Source: Streptacidiphilus sp. P02-A3a (GTDB taxonomy: Bacteria; Actinomycetota; Actinomycetes; Streptomycetales; Streptomycetaceae). Taken from it: DNA of 64,000 nucleotides. The DNA is taken from NCBI RefSeq assembly GCF_014084105.1, contig NZ_CP048289.1, positions 3,233,922 to 3,297,921 of the forward strand. Direction: 5' to 3'. The notes beneath the pieces are model-generated. The model saw only the letters and a list, made by a program, of their open reading frames with translations. It did no database searches and was not told where the DNA came from. The translations under genes and the position numbers were made by a program. This document shows positions 25,346-34,108 of the stretch, piece by piece. Numbering within the stretch: position 1 is the first letter of the stretch; each line of letters opens with the position of its first letter.

Positions 25346-26121
25346 GGGGAGTCCTCGTCTCGGTCGGTCGGACGGTTCGGCTCCGTGCCGCCGTCCCCGC
25401 TCTCGGTGCCTATGGTCTGGTCGAGGAAGTACGCGAGCAGGACGATCACCCCGGACCCCACCTCGATGCCGACGGCAGCGTTGATCACCGGGACGAGCCC
25501 CCCGGAGGAGAGCGTGTTGAAGGTTCCCAGCGGCAGGACGTTCTGCAGGTAGGCCGCTCCGGCGACCAGCCCGGCGACCCCCAGGCAGGTGAAGGCACCG
25601 GCGGCCACCGCGTCCAGGGTGTCCAGGAGTTCGCGCGGCCGGATCCGCCGCAGCACCCGGTAGTCGGCCGCGACGTACGCCAGGTGCAGGGCGGTGGCCA
25701 GGATGACGCCGCCCTGGAAGCCGCCGCCGGGACTCAGCTGGCCGTGCGCGACGATGTAGACCCCGGTCAGCAGCGCCACCGGCAGCAGCAGGACCCCGAA
25801 CAGGCTGGTGGACGGCAGCACCCGGACCGGCCGGGGCCGCGCCTCCCGTTCGCTGCCGGTGCGGCGCAGCAGGGCGCTCACCCCGAGTACCGAGCCGAGC
25901 AGGATCGACTCCTCGCCGAGGGTGTCGAAGGCCCGCTGGTCGAAGTTGATGGACGAGATGGTGTTGGCCGTCCGCTGCTTGAGCGTCGCCCCCACGGCGC
26001 GGGCGCCGTAGGGGTGCACCGCCGCGCCGAAGTGCGGAAGGCCGGTGCAGGCGAGCGTGTAGGCGACGGCGATGACGGCGGCCGCGCACAGGAACAGCCT
26101 GACCCGGGCCGTTCGGCTCAC
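25333..26121 (-). CDS. mnhB: Fused MbhE-like plus MnhB subunit of Mrp/MBH antiporter
   Basis: 262 residues. About 1-85 resemble the last part of MrpA, equal to MbhE of archaeal membrane-bound hydrogenase: RTANTISSINFDQRAFDTLGEESILLGSVLGVSALL. About 100-245 are the MnhB/MrpB domain: SLFGVLLLPVALLTGVYIVAHGQLSPGGGFQGGVILATA, then INAAVGIEVGSGVIVLLAYF. So one gene carries what is two genes in MBH. GTG start overlaps the stop of the DUF4040 gene. Membrane-embedded part of a cation/proton antiporter. Confidence 0.86.
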   Translation of the reverse strand: MSRTARVRLFLCAAAVIAVAYTLACTGLPHFGAAVHPYGARAVGATLKQRTANTISSINFDQRAFDTLGEESILLGSVLGVSALLRRTGSEREARPRPVRVLPSTSLFGVLLLPVALLTGVYIVAHGQLSPGGGFQGGVILATALHLAYVAADYRVLRRIRPRELLDTLDAVAAGAFTCLGVAGLVAGAAYLQNVLPLGTFNTLSSGGLVPVINAAVGIEVGSGVIVLLAYFLDQTIGTESGDGGTEPNRPTDRDEDSPCPT

Positions 26122-26432
26122 CGCGGGGCCCCCGCGTCGTCGGTTCCGGCGTCCGGCCCGGGGGGTGTCGCGCGGTCGCCGCCGCGCCGCACCCGACGGA
26201 CCGTCAGCAGGATCAGCAGCGGAGTGACCGCCGTGCCGACCCCCAGTTGCGACAGCGCCACGTCGGGCGCCTGAAGCACGGTGAACAGCAGGGCCAACCC
26301 CAGGCCGAGCATGCCCAGGACCACGGCCTGGCGCGCCGGGTCACGGGTGAACACGGCGGCGGTGGCGGTGGTGGCGACCAGCAGCAGGCACAGGCCGATC
26401 AGTACGTCGACGAGCGTGGCGCTCCCGTGCAT
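26118..26432 (-). CDS. DUF4040 subunit (MrpA C-terminal/MbhD-like)
   Basis: 104-residue, three-helix protein of the DUF4040 type, equal to the middle C-terminal part of MrpA or MbhD: VLIGLCLLLVATTATAAVF, AVVLGMLGLGLALLFTVLQAPDVALSQLGVGTAV. The LQAPDVALSQ(L)xVG stretch is the family mark. ATG at 26432 is chosen over GTG 26441 because GAGGAG is then 8 nt upstream; it shares one base with the MnhG stop (TGATG). Confidence 0.87.
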   Translation of the reverse strand: MHGSATLVDVLIGLCLLLVATTATAAVFTRDPARQAVVLGMLGLGLALLFTVLQAPDVALSQLGVGTAVTPLLILLTVRRVRRGGDRATPPGPDAGTDDAGAPR

Positions 26433-26746
26433 CAGTTGCACTCCTCGCCGACCGGTGCGGCCTCCGGGTCCGTCGCCGCGACGACCCTGGCGATGGCCAT
26501 GGTGGTGATCGGCCCGGCGAGCGCCAGCAGGGCGCCGACGAAGAGCAGCTTGACCGCCGCCCGCCCCGGGCCGGTGTCGACGGCCAGCGCCAGCGCGATC
26601 AGCGGCGCGCCCAGGGAGGTCGCCGGTGCCAGGGCGTGCAGCCGCGCGTAGGGCCCCGGAAGCGCCAGCAGCGCACAGGCCGACAGCAGCAGCACACCGG
26701 TGCCGGTGACCAGCAGTACCAGCGCGATCAGATGCCGAATGCCCAT
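26432..26746 (-). CDS. mnhG: Mrp/MBH-type antiporter subunit G
   Basis: 104 residues, three helices, MnhG/PhaG family: IALVLLVTGTGVLLLSACALLALPGPYARLHALAPATSLGAPL, then KLLFVGALLALAGPITTMAIARVV. The GPITTMAIARA-like end is typical. One nucleotide separates it from the MnhF stop at 26748. Confidence 0.9.
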   Translation of the reverse strand: MGIRHLIALVLLVTGTGVLLLSACALLALPGPYARLHALAPATSLGAPLIALALAVDTGPGRAAVKLLFVGALLALAGPITTMAIARVVAATDPEAAPVGEECN

Positions 26747-26747
26747 G

Positions 26748-27038
26748 TCAGCCGTCCTGGTCGGCGGCCGGGGTTCCCGGCTCCTCGGCGGAGGGCACGA
26801 GCAGGCGGGTGAACACCAGGGTCCCGGCGGGGGCCAGTACCGCCAGCACCAGCGCGAGATCCAGGTAGGAGCTGCGCGTGAAACCCTGGGCGAGCAGCAT
26901 GAACAGCACCGCCGTGAGCACGGCTGCCAGGTTCGCGCCGGCCAGCCGCTGCGGTGCCGGACCCCGGCAGGCGACCCACAGGCAGGGTCCGAGTCCCAGC
27001 GGCAGCAGGATCACGGAGGCGAGCAACCAGGCGTTCAC
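26748..27038 (-). CDS. mnhF: Mrp/MBH-type antiporter subunit F
   Basis: 96 residues, three helices, MnhF/PhaF family: VILLPLGLGPCLWVACRGPAPQRLAGANLAAVLTAVLFMLL and YLDLALVLAVLAPAGTLVFTRLL. The start overlaps the MnhE stop by 4 nt (ATGA). The C-terminal tail is acidic (EEPGTPAADQDG). Confidence 0.88.
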   Translation of the reverse strand: MNAWLLASVILLPLGLGPCLWVACRGPAPQRLAGANLAAVLTAVLFMLLAQGFTRSSYLDLALVLAVLAPAGTLVFTRLLVPSAEEPGTPAADQDG

Positions 27039-27520
27039 GGCCGCTCCACCTCGGTCAGCACCGTCTCCAGCCCGGAGGGCCGGGGAAACAGCGAATGGAC
27101 GGTCAGCACGGGCGCCGGGCCGTCATCGTGGACGTCCACCACGCAACTGCCGGGCGTCCCGGACAGCAGGGCGGTGGACCAGGCCACACCCACGCCCGGT
27201 CGCAGCCGCACCCGGACCATGCGCCCGGCCGTCCGGTGGCCGCGCAGCGCCCGGGCCGTGAGCCGGGCGGTCCGCACGGTCTCGGTGAGCAGCGCTCCGG
27301 GCCACGCCCAGACTGCCGCCCGCCAGTGGCCGCCCGGACCGAGGGTGGGACGAGCCGCCCGGTGCACCGCCCACGCCCCGACGGCGGCGAGGGCGGACGC
27401 CCCCGCCCCCACGGCGACCTCCAACGGGGAGACCGTGCTGATCAGGACCAGGTAGAGCACGAACAGCAGCCCCCACCAGGCCGTCAGTTCAACAGTCAGA
27501 CGCAGACCGGGGTTCGGCAT
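27035..27520 (-). CDS. mnhE: Mrp/MBH-type antiporter subunit E
   Basis: 161 residues, MnhE/MrpE family: two N-terminal helices (LTAWWGLLFVLYLVLIST; VAVGAGASALAAVGAWAV) and a soluble C-terminal domain ending LLSGTPGSCVVDVHDD...LTVHSLF. TPGSxxVDV is the family mark. ATG 27520 has GAGGAGG upstream with good spacing. First gene of the leftward seven-gene mnh operon, whose order E-F-G-DUF4040-B-C-D matches the Mrp part of archaeal MBH rather than the canonical A-to-G Mrp operon. Confidence 0.88.
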   Translation of the reverse strand: MPNPGLRLTVELTAWWGLLFVLYLVLISTVSPLEVAVGAGASALAAVGAWAVHRAARPTLGPGGHWRAAVWAWPGALLTETVRTARLTARALRGHRTAGRMVRVRLRPGVGVAWSTALLSGTPGSCVVDVHDDGPAPVLTVHSLFPRPSGLETVLTEVERP

Positions 27521-27870
27521 CGGCGTCCTCCTCGATCCGTTCCGCTCGGGCGGGGCGATGGGTATCCGTGGTGCCATGGGGGGCGTATGCCCTGTGCACC
27601 CGGAACAAACGTCGCCCGTGCCGCTGGAGCAGCGCACCCGCCGTGGGGGCGGACCCCCGGCACCCCTGAGGCTTGCCGTACCCACAGACGCTAACCGAAC
27701 GGGCACCACCAGGGCCGCAGGCCGGGCGTTGTCGCGAGCGCGTGTCCGTCCGCCCCCGGCCCGGGGTCAGGCCACCCAGGGCTGGTGCGGCCAGGTGCCG
27801 ACCGCGTCCGGCGGTCCCTGCGACGGCTCGACCGCGTCGGCCCGATCCGGCGACGGCGATCCCCGGTCGG
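27521..27870. other. Intergenic region, no gene seen
   Basis: About 350 nt between the diverging-away ends of mnhE (start) and the NACHT gene (stop). It must hold the promoter of the leftward mnh operon. A GGGTAT at about 27560 on the plus strand has no matching upstream box. I see no convincing reading frame, repeat or RNA. Confidence 0.6.
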
Positions 27871-30795
27871 TCAGGAGCGGGGGCGTGGGGTGCGGTTGAT
27901 GGTCACCTCGGGCAGGTACTCGGCGCCCTTGGGCTGTTCCGCGCTCTGGTAGAGGTCGAGGACGGCCAGGTCGGTCAGACCGCCGAGCGGGGCGAGGTCG
28001 ATGCCGTGAACATCGGAGCAGTTGAGGCTGAGCGATCGGAGCCGTGGGAGCTTGGAGGCGACGAGTTCGAGTGCGAATCCGTGGTCCCTTTCGGACGGGT
28101 GCAACGCCAGCTGCAGCCGTTCGACCTGCGGCACCGGAGGCAGCTCCGCGAGGACGGCCCTGTGGGCCCGGCCCAGATAGAGCTCCTTGAGCTCAGCCAG
28201 GGCGGCCATCTCCGGCAGACCGCCGACCAGGGAACTGATGCCCAGGTACGTCAGACGCGGCCAGCGGCTGATGCCGCGCAGGCTGATGCCTTCAGAGGCT
28301 CTGAGTCCGAGATCGAGGCGGTCCAGGTCGGCGTCGACGGGCAGGTCGGCAAGGTTGCTGACGGGTAGCTCCATGTCCAGTACCAACTGCCGGAGGCCGC
28401 GTAGCTCGGCCAACTCGTGGATCAGCGTCGGGCTGCAACCCGACAGCGTGAGTCTGCTGACGGCGGAGCCGGAGAGCGGTGCGAGGCCCTCGATGTTCGG
28501 GCAGTCGTAGAACGCGAGGTGTGCCAGGGAAGGGAAGGCTCGGACGAAGTCCAGCTCCCGAACGGCGGGGTCGTCGAAGAAGGTCAGCGAACGGAGCTGT
28601 TCCGGATCGAGTGGGGTGGCCAGCGCATGACCGGGGACTCCTCCGTAGACGAAGACCGTGGGCGGAGTGACCAGCCGGGCGACTGCGGCCAGTTGCTCCG
28701 CCGTGTGGATGCCCACCGCATGGAGGTCGGGTACGTGCTGCAGGACCTCGCGCAGGTACGCGTCCGTGTCGAAGCGGCGCCAGGCCTGCTGGAGCTCCCA
28801 CTTCACCTCCCACTGGGTGCAGCCGCGGAACCGCTTCATGGTGGCCATGGCCTGGTCGCCGCCGATGAGGCCGGCGGTGTGCACCACACTCGCGGCCTCG
28901 TCCTCCTCCAGGCCGCCGGGTCCCGGCAGGAGGTCGAGGATGACCGGGCCGACAGCGGCGAGCGTCTCGGCCTCCGCGTCGCTGCGCGGCGGCAGCAGCG
29001 CGCTCGTGCGGTCCCGGACCTCCTTGAGCACGGCGGGATCCAGCTCGGTGGCGTTCTCCAGACACGCGGTCGCCAGCAGGTGAAGGCGTGTCCGGTGCCG
29101 AGCGGTGCGGTCGCCCCGGGCGACGAGGCGGCGCAGCAGCACGGCGCGCTCGTCGGGCCGCGCGTGGCCCACGGCCATCCGCAGCACGTCCTCCCACTGG
29201 TCGTCGTGGGCGTGCCGCACCAGCAGCCCCAGATCGTGGCCCTCCACGGCCGCCTTGGCCCCGAGGTAGTCCTGGAAGGTCCGGTGGACGAAGTCGACGC
29301 TCTCCGTGGTCGGAGCGCGCAGCAGGCCGCTGCGCCCGACGAGATGGGTCAGCACGGCGCGGGCGTCGCCCTGGGCGGAGACGTGGGGCATGCCCGGCAG
29401 GGCGTCCTCCAGCAGCGCGACGGCCGTGTCGTGGTCCATCTCGGCCTGACCGTTGCGGATCAGCCAGTAGGCCAGTCGCTGTAGGAGCTGGATGCTCTGG
29501 TGCTCGGTGAGTTCGATGCCCTCGGGGACGTCAATGGCGCGTTCCCGGTCGCGGCGCACCAGGAGCATCGACAGCGCCGCCTCGTAGAGCTCCATCCGGC
29601 CCTGCGGCAGGTGTCCGCGACGGTCGCGGTGGAGCGCGCAGACCAGGGCGCACAGCAGCGGAGTGGTGGTCAACCGGGCCAGGTCCCGTTGCGAGCGGAC
29701 CGTGTCCTGCAACGCCTCCTCCAACCCGGCCAGGTGCGACCGCTCCTGGGCGGTTCCGGATTCGGCGGCAGCGGCGGCGTGCCAGCGGGTGATGAAGACG
29801 GCCACGTCCCGGGGACTCATCGGGCGCACCGTCAACTCGGTGAAGCCGGTGCTCCCCAGCCATCCCTCGGGTACCGCCGAGGGACGCGTGGTGGCCAGCA
29901 CCCGCGCCTGCGGATAGGCGGCCAGTAACTCCCGCAGCCAGGTCTGCGCGTGGCCGCGCTGCGCCGACGGCACCTCGTCCAGGCCGTCGACCAGCAGCAG
30001 CCCCCGCCCCTCGGACAGCACCCGGTCGGCCCAGCCCACCGGTTGGGCCTCCGCCAGCGGACAGCCGACGGAGGCGAGGAACTCGGGCGGGGACGGCAGC
30101 CGGTCGCGGCGGACCAGTGTGCGTAGCGGCAGCACGAAGGGCAGCGAGTCGTTCAGGTGGTCCAGGTCCGGCGGCAGGCCGGGGCCGACGGCGGAGACCG
30201 CGAGCCACTGCAGCAGCGTCGACTTGCCGCTGCCGGCCAGGCCCCGCACCAGCACGCGGTCCAGCCCGGCCAGGGCCTTCTCGGCCCGCTCCACCCTCAC
30301 GTCCGGCTGGCCCGGGCCGGACATGCCGACCGGACCGAGCGCGAGCCGGGTGGGCTCCCCGGCCAGCTCCAGGCTCAGGTAGGCGGCGTCCAGCGGCCAG
30401 AACGCCCGCTCGGGCCGGGACAGGTCCAACCCCACCACCGACAGGTGACCGTGCCGCTCCTGGACGTAGCGCCGGTACCGGTCCTCGAAGGCGGAGTCCG
30501 CGCCCGTTCCGGCGCGGGCGGGGACCGGCACTCCGCTCGACTCCCGGGCGGGCGGCAGGATCTGACGGCGCAGCTCCAGCAGCGGGCCCGGATCCGCACC
30601 CAGCGCGCGGCCCAGCGCGACCAGGGTGGCCTCACTGGGCAGCGTCGGCCCGTTCAGTGCCCGGCTGGCAGTGGTGTGCCCGATCCCTGCCCGCTGCTCC
30701 AACCCCGCCATGGTCAGGCGCCGTTCGACACGCAGGCGCCGCAGCCGCGCCTTGAGCGCGACGAGCGCGGGCTGCCCCGCCCCGATCGGTTCCAC
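27871..30795 (-). CDS. HTH-NACHT-LRR protein (bacterial NLR-type NTPase)
   Basis: 974-residue STAND ATPase. Residues about 10-65 are an XRE-type helix-turn-helix (LRVERRLTMAGLEQRAGIGHTTASRALNG). The NACHT module has Walker A GLAGSGKSTLLQ (about 186-197), Walker B LLLVDGLDEVP (about 262-272), VLATTRPSA, and the winged-helix/C-terminal part with FVHRTFQDYLGAKAAVE. From about 700 there are leucine-rich repeats (LRSLTFFDD, LAHLAFYDCPNIEGLAPL, VSRLTLSGCS, LRQLVLDMEL). GTG at 30795 has GGAGG 8 nt upstream. Bacterial NACHT proteins are often antiphage sensors; an N-terminal HTH rather than an effector is unusual and a transcriptional role is possible. Confidence 0.88.
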   Translation of the reverse strand: MEPIGAGQPALVALKARLRRLRVERRLTMAGLEQRAGIGHTTASRALNGPTLPSEATLVALGRALGADPGPLLELRRQILPPARESSGVPVPARAGTGADSAFEDRYRRYVQERHGHLSVVGLDLSRPERAFWPLDAAYLSLELAGEPTRLALGPVGMSGPGQPDVRVERAEKALAGLDRVLVRGLAGSGKSTLLQWLAVSAVGPGLPPDLDHLNDSLPFVLPLRTLVRRDRLPSPPEFLASVGCPLAEAQPVGWADRVLSEGRGLLLVDGLDEVPSAQRGHAQTWLRELLAAYPQARVLATTRPSAVPEGWLGSTGFTELTVRPMSPRDVAVFITRWHAAAAAESGTAQERSHLAGLEEALQDTVRSQRDLARLTTTPLLCALVCALHRDRRGHLPQGRMELYEAALSMLLVRRDRERAIDVPEGIELTEHQSIQLLQRLAYWLIRNGQAEMDHDTAVALLEDALPGMPHVSAQGDARAVLTHLVGRSGLLRAPTTESVDFVHRTFQDYLGAKAAVEGHDLGLLVRHAHDDQWEDVLRMAVGHARPDERAVLLRRLVARGDRTARHRTRLHLLATACLENATELDPAVLKEVRDRTSALLPPRSDAEAETLAAVGPVILDLLPGPGGLEEDEAASVVHTAGLIGGDQAMATMKRFRGCTQWEVKWELQQAWRRFDTDAYLREVLQHVPDLHAVGIHTAEQLAAVARLVTPPTVFVYGGVPGHALATPLDPEQLRSLTFFDDPAVRELDFVRAFPSLAHLAFYDCPNIEGLAPLSGSAVSRLTLSGCSPTLIHELAELRGLRQLVLDMELPVSNLADLPVDADLDRLDLGLRASEGISLRGISRWPRLTYLGISSLVGGLPEMAALAELKELYLGRAHRAVLAELPPVPQVERLQLALHPSERDHGFALELVASKLPRLRSLSLNCSDVHGIDLAPLGGLTDLAVLDLYQSAEQPKGAEYLPEVTINRTPRPRS

Positions 30796-30926
30796 CCGGC
30801 ATCCTCCCGGCCCGCGGCCCGCACCCGTACCGATGCGTTCAACCCCGTCCGGGTGAACGCGGCCGCACCCGAACCAGGCCACCGTTTCGTTCCGACCCAG
30901 CAGTCTGACAGAACGGAAGAGCAGCC

Positions 30927-31139
30927 GTGCACCCTCCAGTGATGTACCTGAGCATGTTCGCCGTGACGGTTCTCGCGGCCTGCCTGGTGGCCCTCCTGGC
31001 CGCTGTCGCCACCGCTGTCCTCGCCCGCATGGACGGTGCCACCCGCCCTGCCGCGCTGCTGCGTGCGGGGGTGGCCTTCGGGGGCACGCTGAGCCTGCTC
31101 GTCGCGATCCTCGCCCTGGGGATGACCGCGCTGCGGTAG
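30927..31139 (+). CDS. Small two-helix membrane protein
   Basis: 70 residues: VMYLSMFAVTVLAACLVALLAAVATAVL, a short polar loop (ARMDGATRPAALLRAG), then VAFGGTLSLLVAILALGMTAL. GTG start with GGAAGAG upstream. Unknown family. It is divergent from the NACHT gene, 131 nt apart, so the two could share control. Small divergent membrane proteins next to immune NTPases are sometimes effectors, but nothing here proves that. Confidence 0.65.
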   Translation: MHPPVMYLSMFAVTVLAACLVALLAAVATAVLARMDGATRPAALLRAGVAFGGTLSLLVAILALGMTALR

Positions 31140-31207
31140 CCGCCCGCGCCAGGTACGCAACAATGCGGTCACCCGTAGGTCGACGCGGCGTCTAGGCTGG
31201 GAATCGC

Positions 31208-31394
31208 AGTTGGTTCGCCCTGCCCGCCGGGCAGACGCGTCGTAAGAGGGAACCCGGTGGGAATCCGGGACTGCCCCGCAGCGGTGAGTGGGAACGACCG
31301 CCGTCATCAAGCACTGGGCCCGGAACGGGCCTGGGAAGCGACGGCCAGTAGGTGTCTGCCTCGGCAGGCGCGCCCACGAGTCCGAAGACCTGCC
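31208..31394 (+). promoter_or_regulatory. Cobalamin riboswitch
   Basis: Conserved B12-riboswitch blocks occur in order: AAGAGGGAA-CCCGGTGGGAATCCGGG, ACTGCCCCGCAGCGGTGAGTG, then AGCACTGGGCCCGGAACGGGCCTGGGAAG, CCAGTAGG and the 3' part CACGAGTCCGAAGACCTGCC. It lies 180 nt upstream of metE, the B12-independent methionine synthase, where cobalamin binding would shut off expression. Confidence 0.93.
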
Positions 31395-31575
31395 CGCTGC
31401 CCGCTCACGCCACCGGTGTGTGCGGAGATCCCGGTGACCTCGTGGGCGGGTCGGCGTACACATCGGGTGGTCACGCGCGTTCGACCGGACGCCGTGAGCC
31501 GCCGGGTCTGTCGTCCCTTCGCGTCTGCGGCCCGTCCCCGGGTTCGTTCAGGGAGTACTCGCGAAGGAGAGTTCT

Positions 31576-33894
31576 GTGACCAGTACATCCGCGGCGGCAC
31601 GGGCCATCGTGTACGGCTACCCCCGGCAGGGCCCCGACCGGGAGCTGAAGAAGGCGATCGAGGGTTACTGGAAGGGCCGCGTGAGCGCGGACGCCCTCCA
31701 CCGCACCGCCGCCGAACTGCGCCGCCAGGCCTGGCAGCAGCTCGGTGACGCCGGTGTCGACGAGGTGCCCACCGGCGACTTCTCGCTCTACGACCACGTG
31801 CTGGACACCAGCGTCATGGTGGGCGCGATCCCGGCCCGGCACCGGGAGGCCGTCGCCGCCGACGCCCTGGACGGCTACTTCGCCATGGCCCGCGGCACGC
31901 AGCAGGTCGCGCCACTGGAGATGACCAAGTGGTTCGACACCAACTACCACTACCTGGTGCCGGAGTTGGGCCCGGACACGGTCTTCACCGCCGACTCGGC
32001 CAAGCAGGTCGCCGAGCTGCGTGAGGCCCTGGCGCTGGGCCACACCGGCCGCCCGGTGCTGGTCGGCCCGATCACCTACCTGCTGCTGGCCAAGCCCGCC
32101 CCCGGGGTGGCCGCCGACTTCCGGCCGATCACCCTGCTGGACCGGCTGCTGCCGGTCTACGCCGAGGTCCTGGCGGACCTGAAGGCCGCCGGGGCCGAGT
32201 GGGTGCAGTTGGACGAGCCCGCGCTGGTCCAGGACCGCACCCCGGCCGAACTGAGCGCCACCGCCCGCGCCTACCGTGACCTGACCGCGCCCACCGACCG
32301 GCCGAAGCTGCTGGTGGCCTCGTACTTCGACCGCCTGGGCGAGGCCCTGCCGGTGCTGGCCGGCACGCCGATCGAGGGCCTGGCGCTGGACTTCACCGGC
32401 CCCGCCACCGCCAACCTCTTCGACCTCGCCGCCGCGGGCGGCCTGCCCGGCAAGCGCCTGGTCGCCGGTGTGGTCGACGGCCGCAACATCTGGATCAACG
32501 ACCTCGCCACGTCGCTCTCCACCCTGGGCACGCTGCTCGACCTGGCCGACGGGGTGGACGTCGCCGCCTCCTGCTCGCTGCTGCACGTGCCGCTGGACTC
32601 GCGGGCCGAACGCGATCTGGATCCGCAGGTCGCCCGCTGGCTGGCCTTCGCCCGGCAGAAGGCCGCCGAGATCACCACCCTGGCCCGGGGACTGCGCCAG
32701 GGCACCGACGCCATCGCCGCCGAACTCGCGGCCAACCGTGCCGACCTGGCCTCCCGGGCCGGATCGGCGCTCACCCGCGACCCGGCCGTCCGCGCCCGCG
32801 CCGCGGCCGTCGGCGACGCCGACACCCGTCGCGCCCAGCCGTACCCCCAGCGGGCCGCCGCGCAGCGGGCCAGGCTCGGCCTGCCGCTGCTGCCCACCAC
32901 CACCATCGGCTCCTTCCCGCAGACCACCGAACTGCGCACCGCCCGCGCCGACCTGCGGGCCGGGCGGCTCGACGCCGCCGGCTACGAGCAGCGGATCGCC
33001 GCCGAGATCCGCGAGGTCCTCGCCTTCCAGGAGAAGACCGGACTCGACGTGCTGGTGCACGGCGAGCCCGAACGCAACGACATGGTCCAGTACTTCGCCG
33101 AGCAGCTGAGCGGCTACCTGGCCACCCGGTACGGCTGGGTGCAGTCCTACGGCACCCGCTACGTGCGTCCGCCGGTCCTGGCCGGGGACATCTCCCGCCC
33201 CGAGCCGATGACCGTCCGCTGGACCAGCTACGCGCAGGCCCAGACCGACCGCCCGGTCAAGGGCATGCTCACCGGCCCGGTCACCATGCTGGCCTGGTCC
33301 TTCGTCCGCGACGACCAGCCGCTGGCCGAGACCGCCCGGCAGGTCGCCCTGGCCCTGCGCGACGAGGTCAACGACTTGGAAGCAAGCGGTAGTTCGGTGA
33401 TCCAGGTGGACGAACCGGCGCTCCGCGAGACCCTGCCGCTGCGCGCCGCCGACCGCGCCGAGTACCTGGCCTGGGCCACCGAGGTGTTCCGGCTCACCAC
33501 CAGCGGGGTGCGCGCGGACACGCAGATCCACACCCACATGTGCTACGTGGAGTTCGGTGACATCCTCACCGCCCTGGACGACATGGACGCCGACGTCTCC
33601 AGCCTGGAGGCCGCCCGTTCCCACCTGGAGGTCGCCCGGCAGCTCGCCCGGGCCGGGTACCCCCGCGAGGTCGGCCCCGGCGTCTACGACATCCACTCGC
33701 CGCGCGTCCCCGACACCGACGAGGTGGCCGCGCTGCTGCGCCGGGCGCTGGACGGCATCCCCGCCGAACGGTTGTGGGTCAACCCGGACTGCGGACTGAA
33801 GACGCGCGGCTGGACCGAGGTCCGAGCCTCACTGGAACATCTGGTCGCCGCCGCCCGCGAGGTCCGCGACAGTCTGCCCGACACCACGGCCTGA
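31576..33894 (+). CDS. metE: Cobalamin-independent methionine synthase
   Basis: 5-methyltetrahydropteroyltriglutamate-homocysteine methyltransferase, 772 residues, full length for MetE. N-terminal barrel: [39 protein letters not shown]-terminal catalytic barrel: [50 protein letters not shown], and zinc ligands in THMCY (Cys about 655) and NPDCGLKTR (Cys about 738). GTG start after GGAGA. Expression should be repressed when B12 is available through the riboswitch upstream. A strong hairpin follows the stop. Confidence 0.96.
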   Translation: MTSTSAAARAIVYGYPRQGPDRELKKAIEGYWKGRVSADALHRTAAELRRQAWQQLGDAGVDEVPTGDFSLYDHVLDTSVMVGAIPARHREAVAADALDGYFAMARGTQQVAPLEMTKWFDTNYHYLVPELGPDTVFTADSAKQVAELREALALGHTGRPVLVGPITYLLLAKPAPGVAADFRPITLLDRLLPVYAEVLADLKAAGAEWVQLDEPALVQDRTPAELSATARAYRDLTAPTDRPKLLVASYFDRLGEALPVLAGTPIEGLALDFTGPATANLFDLAAAGGLPGKRLVAGVVDGRNIWINDLATSLSTLGTLLDLADGVDVAASCSLLHVPLDSRAERDLDPQVARWLAFARQKAAEITTLARGLRQGTDAIAAELAANRADLASRAGSALTRDPAVRARAAAVGDADTRRAQPYPQRAAAQRARLGLPLLPTTTIGSFPQTTELRTARADLRAGRLDAAGYEQRIAAEIREVLAFQEKTGLDVLVHGEPERNDMVQYFAEQLSGYLATRYGWVQSYGTRYVRPPVLAGDISRPEPMTVRWTSYAQAQTDRPVKGMLTGPVTMLAWSFVRDDQPLAETARQVALALRDEVNDLEASGSSVIQVDEPALRETLPLRAADRAEYLAWATEVFRLTTSGVRADTQIHTHMCYVEFGDILTALDDMDADVSSLEAARSHLEVARQLARAGYPREVGPGVYDIHSPRVPDTDEVAALLRRALDGIPAERLWVNPDCGLKTRGWTEVRASLEHLVAAAREVRDSLPDTTA

Positions 33895-33902
33895 CCGGCA
33901 CG

Positions 33903-33941
33903 GCCCTGGTGGCCGGGGCGCCCCGCCCCGGCCACCAGGGC
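33903..33941 (+). terminator. Terminator hairpin after metE
   Basis: Perfect 18-bp stem (33903-33920 with 33924-33941) and a 3-nt loop, beginning 9 nt after the metE stop. Confidence 0.82.
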
Positions 33942-34063
33942 TTCCGGCGGATCGGCAGCGGGGCGGCCGCCGCCCGCCGAGGGGCGCGCGCGAGCGGCTA
34001 CGGTAGCGGGAAGATCGTCCGCGACCCGCGGGGCCCCGGATCCTGGAAGGAACGAACGAGATC

Positions 34064-34108
34064 ATGCGCCTCATCGTGGCCCGCGACCTGACCGGAACCG
34101 TCCGATGA
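34064..34108 (+). CDS. Short upstream peptide coupled to the crotonase gene
   Basis: A 14-codon frame, MRLIVARDLTGTVR, whose TGA overlaps the ATG of the next gene (ATGA). AAGGA lies upstream of its own ATG with loose spacing (about 12 nt), and no ribosome binding site is seen directly before the crotonase ATG at 34105. It may therefore serve translational coupling, or be the last trace of a removed upstream gene. Confidence 0.45.
   Translation: MRLIVARDLTGTVR

Noticed and set aside
27558..27899. Plus-strand frame of 113 codons in the mnhE-NACHT gap
   Set aside because: Pro/Arg/Ser-rich with no ribosome binding site or family; it also runs into the NACHT gene from the other strand.
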